The notes below the pieces were generated by a model. The model saw only the letters and a list, made by a program, of their open reading frames with translations. It ran no database searches and was not told where the DNA came from. DNA of 64,000 nt from Corynebacterium tuberculostearicum (GTDB lineage: Bacteria; Actinomycetota; Actinomycetes; Mycobacteriales; Mycobacteriaceae), in NCBI RefSeq assembly GCF_030506365.1, contig NZ_CP073092.1, positions 1,116,001 through 1,180,000 of the forward strand, read 5' to 3'. Shown in pieces: positions 27,022 through 36,267 of this stretch. A program made the translations under genes and the position numbers. Every line of letters begins with the position of its first letter. Position 1 is the stretch's first letter.

Positions 27022-27853
27022 TTCCGGCAGGCCTCCCGCCCGCGCGGGCATTTCGCCGCGCAAAACGGTCCTGCGTGGCCGCGTGCCGGAAGAAGGGGAG
27101 TACTTCGCCGCCCGTGCCGGCGACTCTCCCTTTCCAACCGGCACCGTGCTGCCGCCCGGCGCCGCACTTTCGCACCCCGTGCCCGCCTGGTACCACCCCT
27201 CCGTTCCTCCGGAATGCCCGATTCCTTTCGACTACTCCGTGGTCCACGCCGACCGCGACCTCCTCGTGGCCGATAAGCCGCACTTCCTGCCCACGACCAC
27301 CAACGGCCGCCTCCAGCGCGAAACGCTGCAAACCCGCCTGCGCGTGGACTTTGGCGAAGACGACATCGTACCCCTGCACCGCTTGGACCGCCTGACCGCT
27401 GGCCTCGTCATCTGCTCCCGCAATCCCGAAACCCGCGCCGCCTACCAGCGCATCTTCCTGGAGGGGAGTGCGGTGAAGAGGTATCGGGGCGTCGTCAAGC
27501 AGCCGCTTTTCGTGGACCGGGAAATTGACCTGCGCATGCGCAAACCCCGCGGGTCGCGCCAGGTGCTCGTCGCTTCCAAGGGCACGCTTACCTCCACGTA
27601 TGTGCGCGCGGCCGGCCGGGAGGTGACCATGTGGCCGCGCACCGGCCATACTCACCAGCTGCGCGTGCTGCTCAATCACCTCGGCCACCCGCTGCTCGGC
27701 GACGATACCTATCCCACCCCGCGCGAGCTCGACCTCTATGATTTCCGAACCCCGCTCGCCCTGCTCCATGAGGCTATCGCTTTTATAGATCCTCTATCAC
27801 ATTCCGAGCGTCAATTTTTCAGTTCCCAGGCTTTAAGAACTACAATCGAGTAG
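27014..27853 (+). CDS. RluA-family pseudouridine synthase
   Basis: This 279-residue protein is read from GTG 27014, inside the end of dapC. The frame extends further upstream but there it is only a shadow of dapC. The catalytic motif is VPLHRLDRLTAGLVICSRN (HRLDR with the invariant Asp), preceded by LLVADKPHFLPTT. RTGHTHQLRVLLNHLGHPLL is motif III. The Pro/Arg-rich first 70 residues are not part of the core. It should modify uridine in rRNA or tRNA, but the target site cannot be told. Confidence 0.88.
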   Translation: MPNSGRPPARAGISPRKTVLRGRVPEEGEYFAARAGDSPFPTGTVLPPGAALSHPVPAWYHPSVPPECPIPFDYSVVHADRDLLVADKPHFLPTTTNGRLQRETLQTRLRVDFGEDDIVPLHRLDRLTAGLVICSRNPETRAAYQRIFLEGSAVKRYRGVVKQPLFVDREIDLRMRKPRGSRQVLVASKGTLTSTYVRAAGREVTMWPRTGHTHQLRVLLNHLGHPLLGDDTYPTPRELDLYDFRTPLALLHEAIAFIDPLSHSERQFFSSQALRTTIE

Positions 27854-27883
27854 TTATTTAATCACTGGCTAGAAAGGCGGCCC

Positions 27884-28447
27884 ATGGCAGACCTCAGCGT
27901 CGCGCGCTTTGTGTCCAATTTTGGGCAGTTTCTCAAATTCGGCATCGTCGGCGGTTCCGGTACCGTTGTCAATCTTTTCGTAGTTTACTTGTGCAGAAAG
28001 ATTACTTGGTGGTCCGGCGGCATTGATGCGGACGATCCATTTATCAACCTCTTTGGTTCCGTTTTTCATATCCGCTGGTATCACGTGTTCCTGACTATCG
28101 CCTTCTTGGTCGCGAACACTTGGAACTACCAACTCAACCGAATGTGGACCTTCCGCTCAGTCACGAAAGTGTCCTGGCTGCGTGGCTTCTTCCCATTCCT
28201 GCTCGCTGGCGTTGGAGCTTTCCTCGTAAGCCAAGTCGTGGCGACATTGTTGATGAACCCGACTTCGCCGCTGCATTTGCCCTCAGACATTCTGGATGAT
28301 TCAACCGGTCTGCGTACAAAGGTGTACTGGGCATCGGCAATTTCCATCATTGTTGCCATGCCGATCAATTTCATTTTGAATAAGCTGTGGACCTTCCGCT
28401 CGAAGCCGAAGACGCCGCAGGTTATTCACGAAACCGAGCCTGCCTAG
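27884..28447 (+). CDS. GtrA-like membrane protein
   Basis: This 187-residue protein of the GtrA family has four hydrophobic helices. FLKFGIVGGSGTVVNLFVVY and ANTWNYQLNRMWTFRS are family signatures, repeated as INFILNKLWTFRSKP near the end. GtrA proteins translocate polyprenyl-linked sugars or assist glycosyltransferases; in corynebacteria they are linked with envelope arabinogalactan. AGAAAGG lies just before ATG 27884. The more A/T-rich codon choice than dapC is mild. Confidence 0.88.
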   Translation: MADLSVARFVSNFGQFLKFGIVGGSGTVVNLFVVYLCRKITWWSGGIDADDPFINLFGSVFHIRWYHVFLTIAFLVANTWNYQLNRMWTFRSVTKVSWLRGFFPFLLAGVGAFLVSQVVATLLMNPTSPLHLPSDILDDSTGLRTKVYWASAISIIVAMPINFILNKLWTFRSKPKTPQVIHETEPA

Positions 28448-28480
28448 CCTGGCCCTCTGTCAAGCTTCGCCCCACCCCAT

Positions 28481-28621
28481 CGCCCTTCGCGCTCACCAGC
28501 GCACGGCGGTGGGGCTTTTTCTTGCTCTCGGTGAGCGGCAAGGGGGAGCAACCTACCGTCGCGCTCACGGCGGGGGTGAAAACGAGAGGACCCGCCCTGC
28601 GCGGCGAGCGCGGAGGGCGGG
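28481..28621. repeat. Palindromic intergenic repeat, locus C
   Basis: Units CGCCCTTCGCGCTCACC (28481-28497), CGGTGAGCGGCAAGGGGGAG (28529-28548), CGTCGCGCTCACGGCGGGGG (near 28557) and a degenerate palindrome CCCGCCCTGCGC...GCGGAGGGCGGG (28591-28621) lie between gtrA and the convergent DUF gene. Confidence 0.82.
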
Positions 28622-28643
28622 TGAAGGGGGAGCGGGAGCGGGA

Positions 28644-29141
28644 CTAGTCTTCGAGCTCGGCATCGAGACGGGCCTGGTCGCGGCGGTGCTGGCGGCGACG
28701 AATGAAGGGGGTGAGGATGAGGACGGTGATGACACCGACGGCGGTGCCGAGGAGGTAAGAGGCGGGGCTGTGGCCGTCGGCAGGCGCGTAGGCGTTATAG
28801 GCAATGCCGGCGAACATGGCAATGAGCGGGATGAAGTAGACGGCCATTGCCGTCCAGTTGCGGCTCACCAGCGGGGTGGCGACGCGCTTGCGCATCCAAG
28901 CTGTGCCGATGGAATTGCCGAGGATGGATGGTACGAGCGCGAGGAAGCACAGCATACTCATTTGGCCAGGGAGTACCCAGGCGAGGATCGCGGCGACGAT
29001 GAGCTCGAGGAATGGGATCGGGGTCATGCCGATTGCGCAGGCTTTATAGAGCGTGTCGCGTTCGAATTCATCGCGAGTGGCGCGCTCGATTTCATTGAGG
29101 GAGTAGTTGGCAATGGCGTTAATCATGTTGTTCGGCTCCAA
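28644..29141 (-). CDS. Membrane protein paired with an XRE regulator
   Basis: This 165-residue protein starts with a polar stretch, then has four hydrophobic segments (LIVAAILAWVLPGQMSMLC, AMAVYFIPLIAMFAGIAYNA and others) and an Arg/acidic C-terminus (RRRQHRRDQARLDAELED). The gene overlaps the XRE regulator by 23 bases, a common arrangement in which a small DNA-binding protein is co-expressed with a membrane partner. I know no function for it. Confidence 0.8.
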   Translation of the reverse strand: MEPNNMINAIANYSLNEIERATRDEFERDTLYKACAIGMTPIPFLELIVAAILAWVLPGQMSMLCFLALVPSILGNSIGTAWMRKRVATPLVSRNWTAMAVYFIPLIAMFAGIAYNAYAPADGHSPASYLLGTAVGVITVLILTPFIRRRQHRRDQARLDAELED

Positions 29142-29328
29142 AGATTTCTTCGACGGATTTACCTAGTTCGTGGCAAATGTCCAGTGCGAGGTGCACCGAA
29201 GGGGAGTAATTGCCCCGTTCGATATTGGCGATGGTCTGGCGGGAGACGCCGGCTTTTTCAGCGAGTTCGGCTTGTGATAATTCGAGCCAGCGGCGCCATT
29301 TGCGGACCATGTTGGGGTGGTCGGCCAT
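29119..29328 (-). CDS. XRE-family transcriptional regulator (YozG-like)
   Basis: This 69-residue single helix-turn-helix protein has the motif LSQAELAEKAGVSRQTIANI plus ERGNYSPSVHLALDICHELG, which covers the whole Cro/C1 HTH. Small XRE proteins of this type often control themselves and a following membrane gene. The ATG at 29326-29328 follows AAAGGAG. Confidence 0.93.
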   Translation of the reverse strand: MADHPNMVRKWRRWLELSQAELAEKAGVSRQTIANIERGNYSPSVHLALDICHELGKSVEEIFGAEQHD

Positions 29329-29385
29329 CTGGACTCCTTTACTGTGTGTCTTGCTTGCATATCCTAATGTAAAGAATAATTGTCA

Positions 29386-30243
29386 TTAAAGCAAATGTTT
29401 CACACATAGATGCCACTTCCAGTAAGGCTGAGTTGCTGAGGTCGGAAGCTCAGGGTTGCGGCCTTTTAGCACCTCAAGAGTGGCTTTGATAAGTAGGATG
29501 GCTTCGCTGAGGTGGTAGTTGATGTCGTCGGCAGTAAAGCGCAAAACCGTATATCCGTGGGCGACGGCCGCGTTTTGTTTGGACCGGTCAGCTTGAAAGG
29601 CCTCGCTGTGCTTGTGGTATTCCCAGCCATCGACCTCCACAAGGAGCCTTCCAATCCTGAGATCAAAGCGGTACCCCGCAATGAGAGCATTGTGTTCTGG
29701 GAAAATTCCTTCAGTGCGCAGCTTTCTGCTTAAAGTGCGCTCCGGTGGGCTATCCGCTCCAATCGCGGCGTGCCGGATCGTCTCTTTTAGACTCCTTGGG
29801 ACGCGCCGCATTCGCCGACGGTCCGTTTCTAGACGGCCGGGGCCGTGTTTTCCTCTGTAGTGTTCTTCCAAAAGAGGCCTGCACGCACGCGAAATCCTTC
29901 GCGCGGCCCACAACGGTTGCACCACCGGAAGGCCGTTGACATTGTGCGTGGCTTGAAGCCGCGAGTGCGAAACGCGAAAGTTCTTACCCTTCAGAGTGCG
30001 CGGTCCCTCCGCTTCCAGAGGAAAGGTCAGCTGCCGGCCGAGGTAAATCTCCTGCGCCGTCTTCCCGGTGAAATGGATGCGGCTGAGCCCATGCGCCAGC
30101 GCCCGCGCCACCGCCCAGGGCGTCCATTCATCGGTATAAATCCCCCTGTGCACGCGAAAGAGCTTCCCCTCGCGAACCTTGCGACGAATCGCATCCTTGC
30201 TCAAACCTTGCCCGCGTAGTTCCGCGGTAGTCCATTCCCCCAT
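29386..30243 (-). CDS. AbiEi-like N-terminal domain with DUF559-type nuclease fold
   Basis: This 285-residue protein starts at ATG 30241-30243 (MGEWTTAELRGQGLSKDAIR). A longer frame upstream enters repeat locus D and is rejected. Residues 1-70 look like the winged helix of type IV antitoxin AbiEi proteins (VREGKLFRVHRGIY). Residues about 175-260 match DUF559/Vsr-like PD-(D/E)XK folds: YRFDLRIGRLLVEVDGWEYH with the Asp and Glu of the active site, then HGYTVLRFTADDI. Actinobacteria have many such proteins. A role in DNA cleavage or phage defence is an inference. Confidence 0.82.
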   Translation of the reverse strand: MGEWTTAELRGQGLSKDAIRRKVREGKLFRVHRGIYTDEWTPWAVARALAHGLSRIHFTGKTAQEIYLGRQLTFPLEAEGPRTLKGKNFRVSHSRLQATHNVNGLPVVQPLWAARRISRACRPLLEEHYRGKHGPGRLETDRRRMRRVPRSLKETIRHAAIGADSPPERTLSRKLRTEGIFPEHNALIAGYRFDLRIGRLLVEVDGWEYHKHSEAFQADRSKQNAAVAHGYTVLRFTADDINYHLSEAILLIKATLEVLKGRNPELPTSATQPYWKWHLCVKHLL

Positions 30244-30543
30244 GGGGCTTAACCTAAGCGGTCGTGTTGAGCTGTAGCTATGCGCGTCGCGGCATCCTGT
30301 GGATAACCCGGGGTTCGGGGGCGGTTTTCTGCTGCGTGGTCCGGATGGCTGTGGATAACTGCCCTTCGCGCTCACCGGCGGCCCTGGGCGGCCCTGATTT
30401 GCGCTCCCCGTGACCGCGGCGGGAAGGGCGTGGGCAGAGTCCGCCCTAGGCGCTCACCAGGTGACGAAAAAGAGAGACCCCGCCTCGTGCCGGTGAGCTC
30501 GAAGGGCGGGGAGTGGCCGAGGCGAGTCCTCTGGGATGAGGGG
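30244..30543. other. Intergenic region with repeat locus D
   Basis: No gene is seen in this 300-base stretch. It holds repeat units at 30361-30511 and G+C-rich palindromic sequence that probably ends transcription of the downstream APC permease. Confidence 0.7.
30361..30511. repeat. Palindromic intergenic repeat, locus D
   Basis: Units GCCCTTCGCGCTCACCGG (30361-30378), CCGCCCTAGGCGCTCACC (30441-30458) and CCGGTGAGCTCGAAGGGCGG (30490-30509). The last unit is inverted relative to the first two. Confidence 0.83.
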
Positions 30544-31929
30544 CTAGGTGAGGGGCAGCGTCGAGGTCGGGTTGATACCGCGAAGCTTGGAATTGATGAC
30601 GCCGGCGATGGCGAGCACCGCGAACATGGCCGCGGCGGAGAGGAGTTGGGTGCGGGCGGTGGCGTCGGTAAGCATGAGCACCGCGATGGCCGCAAAGAGG
30701 GCGAGGGCGAACCAGGTGAGGTAGGGGAAGGCCCACATGCGGATGGGGAGGGGATGGAGGGCCTCGAGCTGGCGGCGCAGGCGCAGCTGGCTGACGGCGA
30801 TGAAGACCCAGACGATGAGCAAGGAGGCGCCGGCGGCGTTGAGCATGAAGGTAAGCAGCCAGCCGGTATCGGCGTAGTTGAGCGCGACCATGACGGCCGA
30901 GAGGAGGACGGACAGGCCGATGGCGGTGGTAGGAACGCCGTCCTTATTGGTGGTGGTGAAAATGCGCGGGGCCTCGCCGCGGGAGGCAAGCGAATGCATC
31001 ATGCGGGAGGAGGCGTAAATCTGCGAGTTGAAGGCGGAGAGTAGCGCGAGGACGATGACGACTTCCATGATGCCGGCCGCGCCCGGGATGCCGGCGCGCT
31101 CGAGAACCATGGTGAAAGGGGATTCCGCGGCCGTGGAGGCGCCGCCCAAGATGGAATAGGGCAGGAGGAACGTGATGACGAGGACGGAGCCCAAGTAGAA
31201 CACGGAGATGCGCAAGATGGTGGAGCGTACGGCGTTGACTAGGGATTTCTCGGGATCTTCGGATTCGGCAGAAGCGATGGCAACCACCTCGATGCCGCCG
31301 AAGGCGAAGGCTACTGCGAGCAGGCCGGCCGCGACGCCGCCGAGGCCATTGGGCATGAAGCCGTCCTCAAGGAAGACGGAGGTACCGATGAAGGAATGGC
31401 CGGGCAGGAGGCCCAGGATGAGCAGCGCGCCGATAATGAGAAAGGCCACGATGACAACGACCTTGATGAGGGCGAACCAATACTCGAATTCGCCGAAGCT
31501 GCGCACGCGCAGCAGATTGACGATGCCGAAGAGGACCACGCAGATAGCGGCGGGGATCCACGGCGAAACGTTGAACCAAGAGCCAATGAAGCCGGCCGCG
31601 CCGGTGATTTCGGCGCCCAGCACGGCGACGGTAGCTAGCCAATAAATCCAGCCCTGGGTAAAGCCCGCCCAGCGGCCGATGCCGTGTTCGGCGTATTCGG
31701 AGAAGGAGCCGGAGGCGGGGATAACGGTGCCCATCTCGCCCAGCATCTGCATCACCAAAATGGCCAGAAAGCCAGCGATGGCGTAGGCGAGGAGCACGGC
31801 GGGGCCGGCGGCGGAAATGCCGACGCCGGTGCCCAAGAAAAGTCCGGCACCGATGGTGGAGCCTAGCCCCATCATCGTCAGGTGGCGGACCTTCAGACCA
31901 GAACCGAGGGTGGAGGAGTTATCAGTCAC
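30544..31929 (-). CDS. APC-family amino acid permease (paralogue 1)
   Basis: This 461-residue amino acid/polyamine/organocation permease has 12 helices. The N-terminus [20 protein letters not shown] holds the family's glycine-rich first helix, and FAFGGIEVVAIASAESEDPE is the conserved helix 6 region. It closely resembles the permease at 32964-34322, including both the HLTMMGLGS start and the EITGAA stretch, so the two are paralogues flanking dapD. The substrate is likely an aromatic or other neutral amino acid (AroP-like), by analogy. GTG 31927-31929 lies 6 nt after TAAGAT. Confidence 0.92.
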   Translation of the reverse strand: MTDNSSTLGSGLKVRHLTMMGLGSTIGAGLFLGTGVGISAAGPAVLLAYAIAGFLAILVMQMLGEMGTVIPASGSFSEYAEHGIGRWAGFTQGWIYWLATVAVLGAEITGAAGFIGSWFNVSPWIPAAICVVLFGIVNLLRVRSFGEFEYWFALIKVVVIVAFLIIGALLILGLLPGHSFIGTSVFLEDGFMPNGLGGVAAGLLAVAFAFGGIEVVAIASAESEDPEKSLVNAVRSTILRISVFYLGSVLVITFLLPYSILGGASTAAESPFTMVLERAGIPGAAGIMEVVIVLALLSAFNSQIYASSRMMHSLASRGEAPRIFTTTNKDGVPTTAIGLSVLLSAVMVALNYADTGWLLTFMLNAAGASLLIVWVFIAVSQLRLRRQLEALHPLPIRMWAFPYLTWFALALFAAIAVLMLTDATARTQLLSAAAMFAVLAIAGVINSKLRGINPTSTLPLT

Positions 31930-31935
31930 CCCTCC

Positions 31936-31941
31936 ATCTTA
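31936..31941 (-). promoter_or_regulatory. Probable -10 element of the APC permease (paralogue 1)
   Basis: TAAGAT on the minus strand lies 6 nt before GTG 31929. The six bases in between are GGAGGG, so a leaderless or a very short-spaced ribosome site is possible. Confidence 0.45.
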
Positions 31942-31974
31942 TTTTGCCCGATTGGGCTATAGGAATCGGGGGTA

Positions 31975-32946
31975 TTAATTCTTGTGCAGCTCGTCGTTAA
32001 GCGCGACGGCCTCGGCCTTCCACTCCACGGCCTCAACCGCACCGGAGACGGAGTTGCGGCGCAGCAGCATGCCGGAGGCACCGGAGAGCTGGGAGCCCTT
32101 GATGTTCTCGCCATTGCCGACGCCCAGTGCTTCCGCGACCTTGCCAAAGACGGTTACCTTGGTGCCGGCGGTGACGTAGAGGCCGGCTTCGACCACGGCG
32201 TCGTCGCCAAGCGAAATGCCAATGCCGGAGTTGGCGCCGAGGAGGCAGCGCTCGCCGATGGAGATGACCTCCTTGCCGCCGCCGGACAGGGTACCCATGA
32301 TGGACGCGCCGCCGCCGATATCGGAGCCATCGCCCACGACGACGCCCGCGGAGATGCGGCCCTCAACCATGGAGGCGCCCAAGGTGCCGGCGTTGAAGTT
32401 GACGAAGCCCTCGTGCATGACGGTGGTGCCCTCAGCCAGGTGGGCGCCCAGGCGGACGCGGTCTGCGTCACCGATGCGGACGCCGGACGGTACAACGTAG
32501 TCCACCATGCGGGGGAACTTGTCCACGGAGTAGACAACGACTGGGCCGCGGGAGGCCAGGCGGCCGCGCACCATCTGGAAATCGGACACGGCGCACGGGC
32601 CGTAGTTGGTCCAGACCACGTTATTGAGGTGGCCGAAGATGCCATCCATATTCAGGCCGTGCGGCTTGACCGCGCGGTGGGAGAGGAGGTGCAGGCGCAG
32701 GTAAGCATCGTAGGTATCGACGGGGGCCTCATCCAGATCCTTGATGGAGGTCTCAACGGCGACGCGGGCTACGCCGCGCTCCTCGTCCGGGCCAGCAAGC
32801 GCGGAGAACTGCTGGGGGACCTCCTCCAAGCGCTTGGTCTCGGTGGTCTCTACGTTCTTATCGGTGTATACGGCCGGGAACCATACGTCCAAGACGGTGC
32901 CGTCATGGGTAATGGTTGCTAGGCCACGTGCGGATGCAGAAGTCAT
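31975..32946 (-). CDS. dapD: 2,3,4,5-tetrahydropyridine-2,6-dicarboxylate N-succinyltransferase
   Basis: This 323-residue enzyme is the first step of the succinylase DAP pathway (succinyl-CoA plus tetrahydrodipicolinate). The length and the N-terminus [20 protein letters not shown] are those of the long actinobacterial DapD. The C-terminal half is a left-handed hexapeptide beta-helix: [40 protein letters not shown] and [19 protein letters not shown]. It works with DapC and DapE from this window. It is divergent from neither permease and is read leftwards with both. Confidence 0.95.
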   Translation of the reverse strand: MTSASARGLATITHDGTVLDVWFPAVYTDKNVETTETKRLEEVPQQFSALAGPDEERGVARVAVETSIKDLDEAPVDTYDAYLRLHLLSHRAVKPHGLNMDGIFGHLNNVVWTNYGPCAVSDFQMVRGRLASRGPVVVYSVDKFPRMVDYVVPSGVRIGDADRVRLGAHLAEGTTVMHEGFVNFNAGTLGASMVEGRISAGVVVGDGSDIGGGASIMGTLSGGGKEVISIGERCLLGANSGIGISLGDDAVVEAGLYVTAGTKVTVFGKVAEALGVGNGENIKGSQLSGASGMLLRRNSVSGAVEAVEWKAEAVALNDELHKN

Positions 32947-32953
32947 GCCCGCT

Positions 32954-32959
32954 AGCTTA
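32954..32959 (-). promoter_or_regulatory. Probable -10 element of dapD
   Basis: TAAGCT on the minus strand lies 7 nt before ATG 32946. It sits in the short gap after the upstream permease, so dapD may have its own leaderless transcript. Confidence 0.5.
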
Positions 32960-32963
32960 GCAA

Positions 32964-34322
32964 CTACTTCCGCGCCCCCGCGCGCTGGCCGGTGGGAAGC
33001 ACAAAGGACAAGATGACGAGCACCGAAGCCAGGATGAGCACCGAGATGACCTGGTTACGCGCGGCCGGATCAAAGAGCATCAGCAGGGTCAGTCCGGCCA
33101 AAGCAGCGGCCGTAACCCACGGAAGCCAGGGGAAGCCGGGTACGTGGATCTCGGTCAGCTCGCCATTATCGCGCAGGACGGGGTGCAACTTGATAAAGGA
33201 AGCCACGATGAAGGACCAGATGACCAGCAGGCACCCTCCGACCGCGTTGAAGAGGAAGGCCAGAAGCCCTGGCGGGTTCCAGAACTGCAGGCCCACCGAA
33301 GCGAAGGCGAAGACCATGGACAAGATGACGGCGTTGATGGGGGAGCCGGCACGATTTTGCTTCAGGAAGAATCCCGGGGCGCAGTGGTCTTTGGCCATAT
33401 CGAAGACCAAGCGGGAGGTGGCGTAAATCTGCGCGTTGAAGGCAGACAGCAAGGCGAGGGCGATGATGGCCTCCATGAAGCCGGCAGCAAAAGGAATCTT
33501 GGCGGCCGCGAGCACCAGGGTGAAGGGGGAATCGGCCGCGACATCGGCGTCCTGGATGGAGCTAAACGGCAGCGCCATGGTGATCACCACGATGGAGCCG
33601 ATGTAGAAAATCATGATGCGCACGATGATGGCGCGCACCGCGGTGGCCACGTTGTGCGCCGGGTTCTCGGATTCGGCCGCCGCAATGGTTACCAGCTCGA
33701 TGCCGCCAAAGGCAAAGGCAACGGCCAGCAAACCGGCGGCGAAGCCCGGCATGCCATTGGGCAGGAAGTTGTCGGTGAAGTTGGTACCGGCCAAGGAGAA
33801 ATCCATGCCCGGCAGGATGCCCAGCGCCATGAGTGCGCCGATGACGAGGAAGGTGACGATGACGCCAACCTTGATGATGGCGAACCAGAACTCGAACTCA
33901 CCAAAACCGCCCACGGCCGCGAAGTTGACCACCGCGAAAAACGCCACGGCGATAAGCGCTGGAATCCATGGGGCAATATCGAACCAATTGGAAATGATGG
34001 CGGCCGCGCCGGTGATTTCGGCGCCCATGACCATGATCAGCATGAACCAGTAAATCCACCCCATGGTAAAGCGCGCCCAGTGGCCATAGGCCTGGCCGGC
34101 GTAGGTGGAAAATGACCCCAAAGAGGGGCGGGCGGCAGCCATTTCACCAAGCATCCACATCACCAGTGCGATGAGCGCGCCGGCTACGGCATAGGAGATG
34201 AGCACGGAGGTGCCGGAAATCTGGATGCCGAGGCCCACGCCGAGGAAGAGACCGGCGCCCACGGCGGAGCCAAGGCCCATCATCGTGAGATGACGGGATT
34301 TCAATTGAGTGGCTTCGGCCAT
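32964..34322 (-). CDS. APC-family amino acid permease (paralogue 2, AroP-like)
   Basis: This 452-residue permease starts at ATG 34320-34322 ([20 protein letters not shown]), with AAGGTG about 8 nt upstream. An in-frame GTG at 34331 is less likely. It has the same helix 1 glycine motif ([16 protein letters not shown]) and helix 6 region ([19 protein letters not shown]) as the permease at 30544. In C. glutamicum an aromatic amino acid permease gene lies between dapD and dapE at the same place. The substrate is inferred from that. Confidence 0.92.
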   Translation of the reverse strand: MAEATQLKSRHLTMMGLGSAVGAGLFLGVGLGIQISGTSVLISYAVAGALIALVMWMLGEMAAARPSLGSFSTYAGQAYGHWARFTMGWIYWFMLIMVMGAEITGAAAIISNWFDIAPWIPALIAVAFFAVVNFAAVGGFGEFEFWFAIIKVGVIVTFLVIGALMALGILPGMDFSLAGTNFTDNFLPNGMPGFAAGLLAVAFAFGGIELVTIAAAESENPAHNVATAVRAIIVRIMIFYIGSIVVITMALPFSSIQDADVAADSPFTLVLAAAKIPFAAGFMEAIIALALLSAFNAQIYATSRLVFDMAKDHCAPGFFLKQNRAGSPINAVILSMVFAFASVGLQFWNPPGLLAFLFNAVGGCLLVIWSFIVASFIKLHPVLRDNGELTEIHVPGFPWLPWVTAAALAGLTLLMLFDPAARNQVISVLILASVLVILSFVLPTGQRAGARK

Positions 34323-34397
34323 TGTTATCACCTTAGGGAGGACGAATTATTTGCAGTGAAGTGAACTTTACACAATGCGGTGAGCTGCGCGGAGCGC

Positions 34398-34403
34398 TAG
34401 CAT
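34398..34403 (+). promoter_or_regulatory. Probable -10 element of dapE
   Basis: TAGCAT lies 8 nt before GTG 34412. No Shine-Dalgarno is near, supporting a leaderless dapE mRNA. Confidence 0.5.
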
Positions 34404-34411
34404 GGCGCTTT

Positions 34412-35500
34412 GTGACTTTAGATCTATATGCAGACCCCATCGAACTAACCAAGGCGCTCGTAGATATTCCGAGCCCCTCCCACCATGAGGAGGCCATCGC
34501 AGACGCTATCGAAGAAGCGCTGCGCGGATTGGACGTCGAGGTTGCCCGCTACGGCAATACCGTGTGCGCCCGCACGAACCGCGGGCTAGGTTCCCGCGTG
34601 GTGCTCGCCGGCCACATTGATACCGTTCCGTTGGCAGAAAATGTACCGCATCACATGGAGACCTCTGAAGACGGGGTAGAGATTATGTGGGGCTGCGGCA
34701 CCGTGGACATGAAGTCCGGCATGGCCGTCTACCTCAATGCCTTTGCCCAGCTGCACGAAGCGGACGAGCTCAAACATGACCTGACCGTCATCGCCTACGA
34801 GGGCGAAGAAGTAGCCACTGAATTTAATGGCCTGGGCCACCTGCAAAAAGACCACCCGGAGTGGCTCGAGGGCGACTTCGCTCTTCTGGGCGAGCCCTCC
34901 GGCGCCATGGTGGAGGCTGGCTGCCAGGGCTCCATTCGCCTGCGCGTGACGGCCCATGGCACCCGCGCGCACTCGGCCCGCGCGTGGCTCGGATCCAACG
35001 CAGCACACAAGCTCGCGCCCATTATGAGCCGCATCGCCGCCTATGAGTCCCGCGATGTCACCATCGATGGCTGCACCTACCGCGAGGGCCTCAACATCGT
35101 CCACCTCGAGTCCGGCGTGGCCACCAATACGCTGCCGGATGAGGCATGGATGTTTGTGAACTTCCGCTTTGCGCCGGACCGCACGAGCGACGAGGCGCTG
35201 GACTATATGAAGTCCATCATCGGCGAGGAAGAAGACGTCACCATCGAGATCGATGACATTGCACCGGCCGCCCAGCCCGGTTTGGGCCAGCCGGCGGCCA
35301 AGGCTCTTATCGACGCCGTCGGGGGCAACGTTCGCGCCAAGTACGGCTGGACCGACGTTGCCCGCTTCTCTGAAATGGGCACCCCGGCCGTAAACTTTGG
35401 CGCCGGTGACCCCGGGTTCGCGCATAAGAAGGATGAGCAGGTCCCCACCGCGCAGATCACCGAAGTATCCACCGCCCTCCTGAACTACCTGAAGGGATAA
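34412..35500 (+). CDS. dapE: Succinyl-diaminopimelate desuccinylase
   Basis: This 362-residue M20-family zinc hydrolase removes succinate to give LL-DAP. I chose GTG 34412 (VTLDLYADPIELTKALVDIP) because the frame before it is not conserved and a -10 motif is well placed. LAGHIDTVPL holds a zinc His and Asp, GCGTVDMKSGMAVYL the bridging Asp, and AYEGEEVATEFNGLG the catalytic Glu pair. GAGDPGFAHKKDEQV ends with the last His. It starts the LOG - folP2 - gpgS group. Confidence 0.94.
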   Translation: MTLDLYADPIELTKALVDIPSPSHHEEAIADAIEEALRGLDVEVARYGNTVCARTNRGLGSRVVLAGHIDTVPLAENVPHHMETSEDGVEIMWGCGTVDMKSGMAVYLNAFAQLHEADELKHDLTVIAYEGEEVATEFNGLGHLQKDHPEWLEGDFALLGEPSGAMVEAGCQGSIRLRVTAHGTRAHSARAWLGSNAAHKLAPIMSRIAAYESRDVTIDGCTYREGLNIVHLESGVATNTLPDEAWMFVNFRFAPDRTSDEALDYMKSIIGEEEDVTIEIDDIAPAAQPGLGQPAAKALIDAVGGNVRAKYGWTDVARFSEMGTPAVNFGAGDPGFAHKKDEQVPTAQITEVSTALLNYLKG

Positions 35501-35502
35501 CC

Positions 35503-36267
35503 ATGACTCCTGAGCAGATGCGCACCCTGCGCGGCCCGATGCTGCTGCGCACCGAAGGCGAGCAGGCCTCCACCTTTGACCAGCGGCTCTTGGAGTCCGG
35601 CGCGGACCATGAGTGGCAACATGCCGATCCGTGGCGCGTCCTGCGCATCCAAGGCGAGTTCGTCGCTGGCTTTGATGCGCTTTCCAAGCTGCCGAAGGCC
35701 GTTACCGTCTTCGGCTCCGCCCGTACCACCCCGGAGGATGCGAGCTACCAGCTGGGCGTCGAGGTTGGCCGCAAGCTGGCCGAGCACTCCTATGCCGTCA
35801 TCACCGGCGGCGGCCCCGGCATCATGGAGGCAGCCAACCGCGGCGCCCACGAGGCCGGCGGGCTCTCCGTGGGCCTGGGCATCGAGCTGCCCCACGAGCA
35901 GGGGCTTAATGAGTATGTGGATCTGGGCCTGAATTTCCGCTACTTCTTTGCCCGCAAGACAATGTTCTTGAAGTACTCGCAGGCCTTCATTTGCCTGCCT
36001 GGTGGCATGGGCACCATGGATGAGTTCTTCGAGGTCATGTGCATGGTCCAGACCGGCAAGGTGACCAATTACCCCATCGTGCTCATGGGCACCGAGTACT
36101 GGTCCGGCCTGCTGGAATGGATGGACAAGACCCTGGCAGCCAGCGGCTATATCAACGAGGGCGACCGGGAGCTTTTCCTGCTTACCGACGACCCCGATGA
36201 GGCCCTCTCCCACATCATCCAGCGCCACCAAGTCATGAGCGATAAGCGCATCAGGGAGCCGCGTTGA
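35503..36267 (+). CDS. LOG-family protein (TIGR00730; nucleoside 5'-monophosphate phosphoribohydrolase type)
   Basis: This 254-residue Rossmann-like protein has the two LOG motifs GGGPGIMEAANRGA and PGGMGTMDEFFEVM. Relatives cleave N6-substituted AMP or AMP to the base and ribose-5-phosphate, and the M. tuberculosis homologue at the same place (Rv1205) makes cytokinins. It begins 3 bases after dapE, behind AAGGGA. The stop overlaps the TTG start of folP2. Confidence 0.93.
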   Translation: MTPEQMRTLRGPMLLRTEGEQASTFDQRLLESGADHEWQHADPWRVLRIQGEFVAGFDALSKLPKAVTVFGSARTTPEDASYQLGVEVGRKLAEHSYAVITGGGPGIMEAANRGAHEAGGLSVGLGIELPHEQGLNEYVDLGLNFRYFFARKTMFLKYSQAFICLPGGMGTMDEFFEVMCMVQTGKVTNYPIVLMGTEYWSGLLEWMDKTLAASGYINEGDRELFLLTDDPDEALSHIIQRHQVMSDKRIREPR

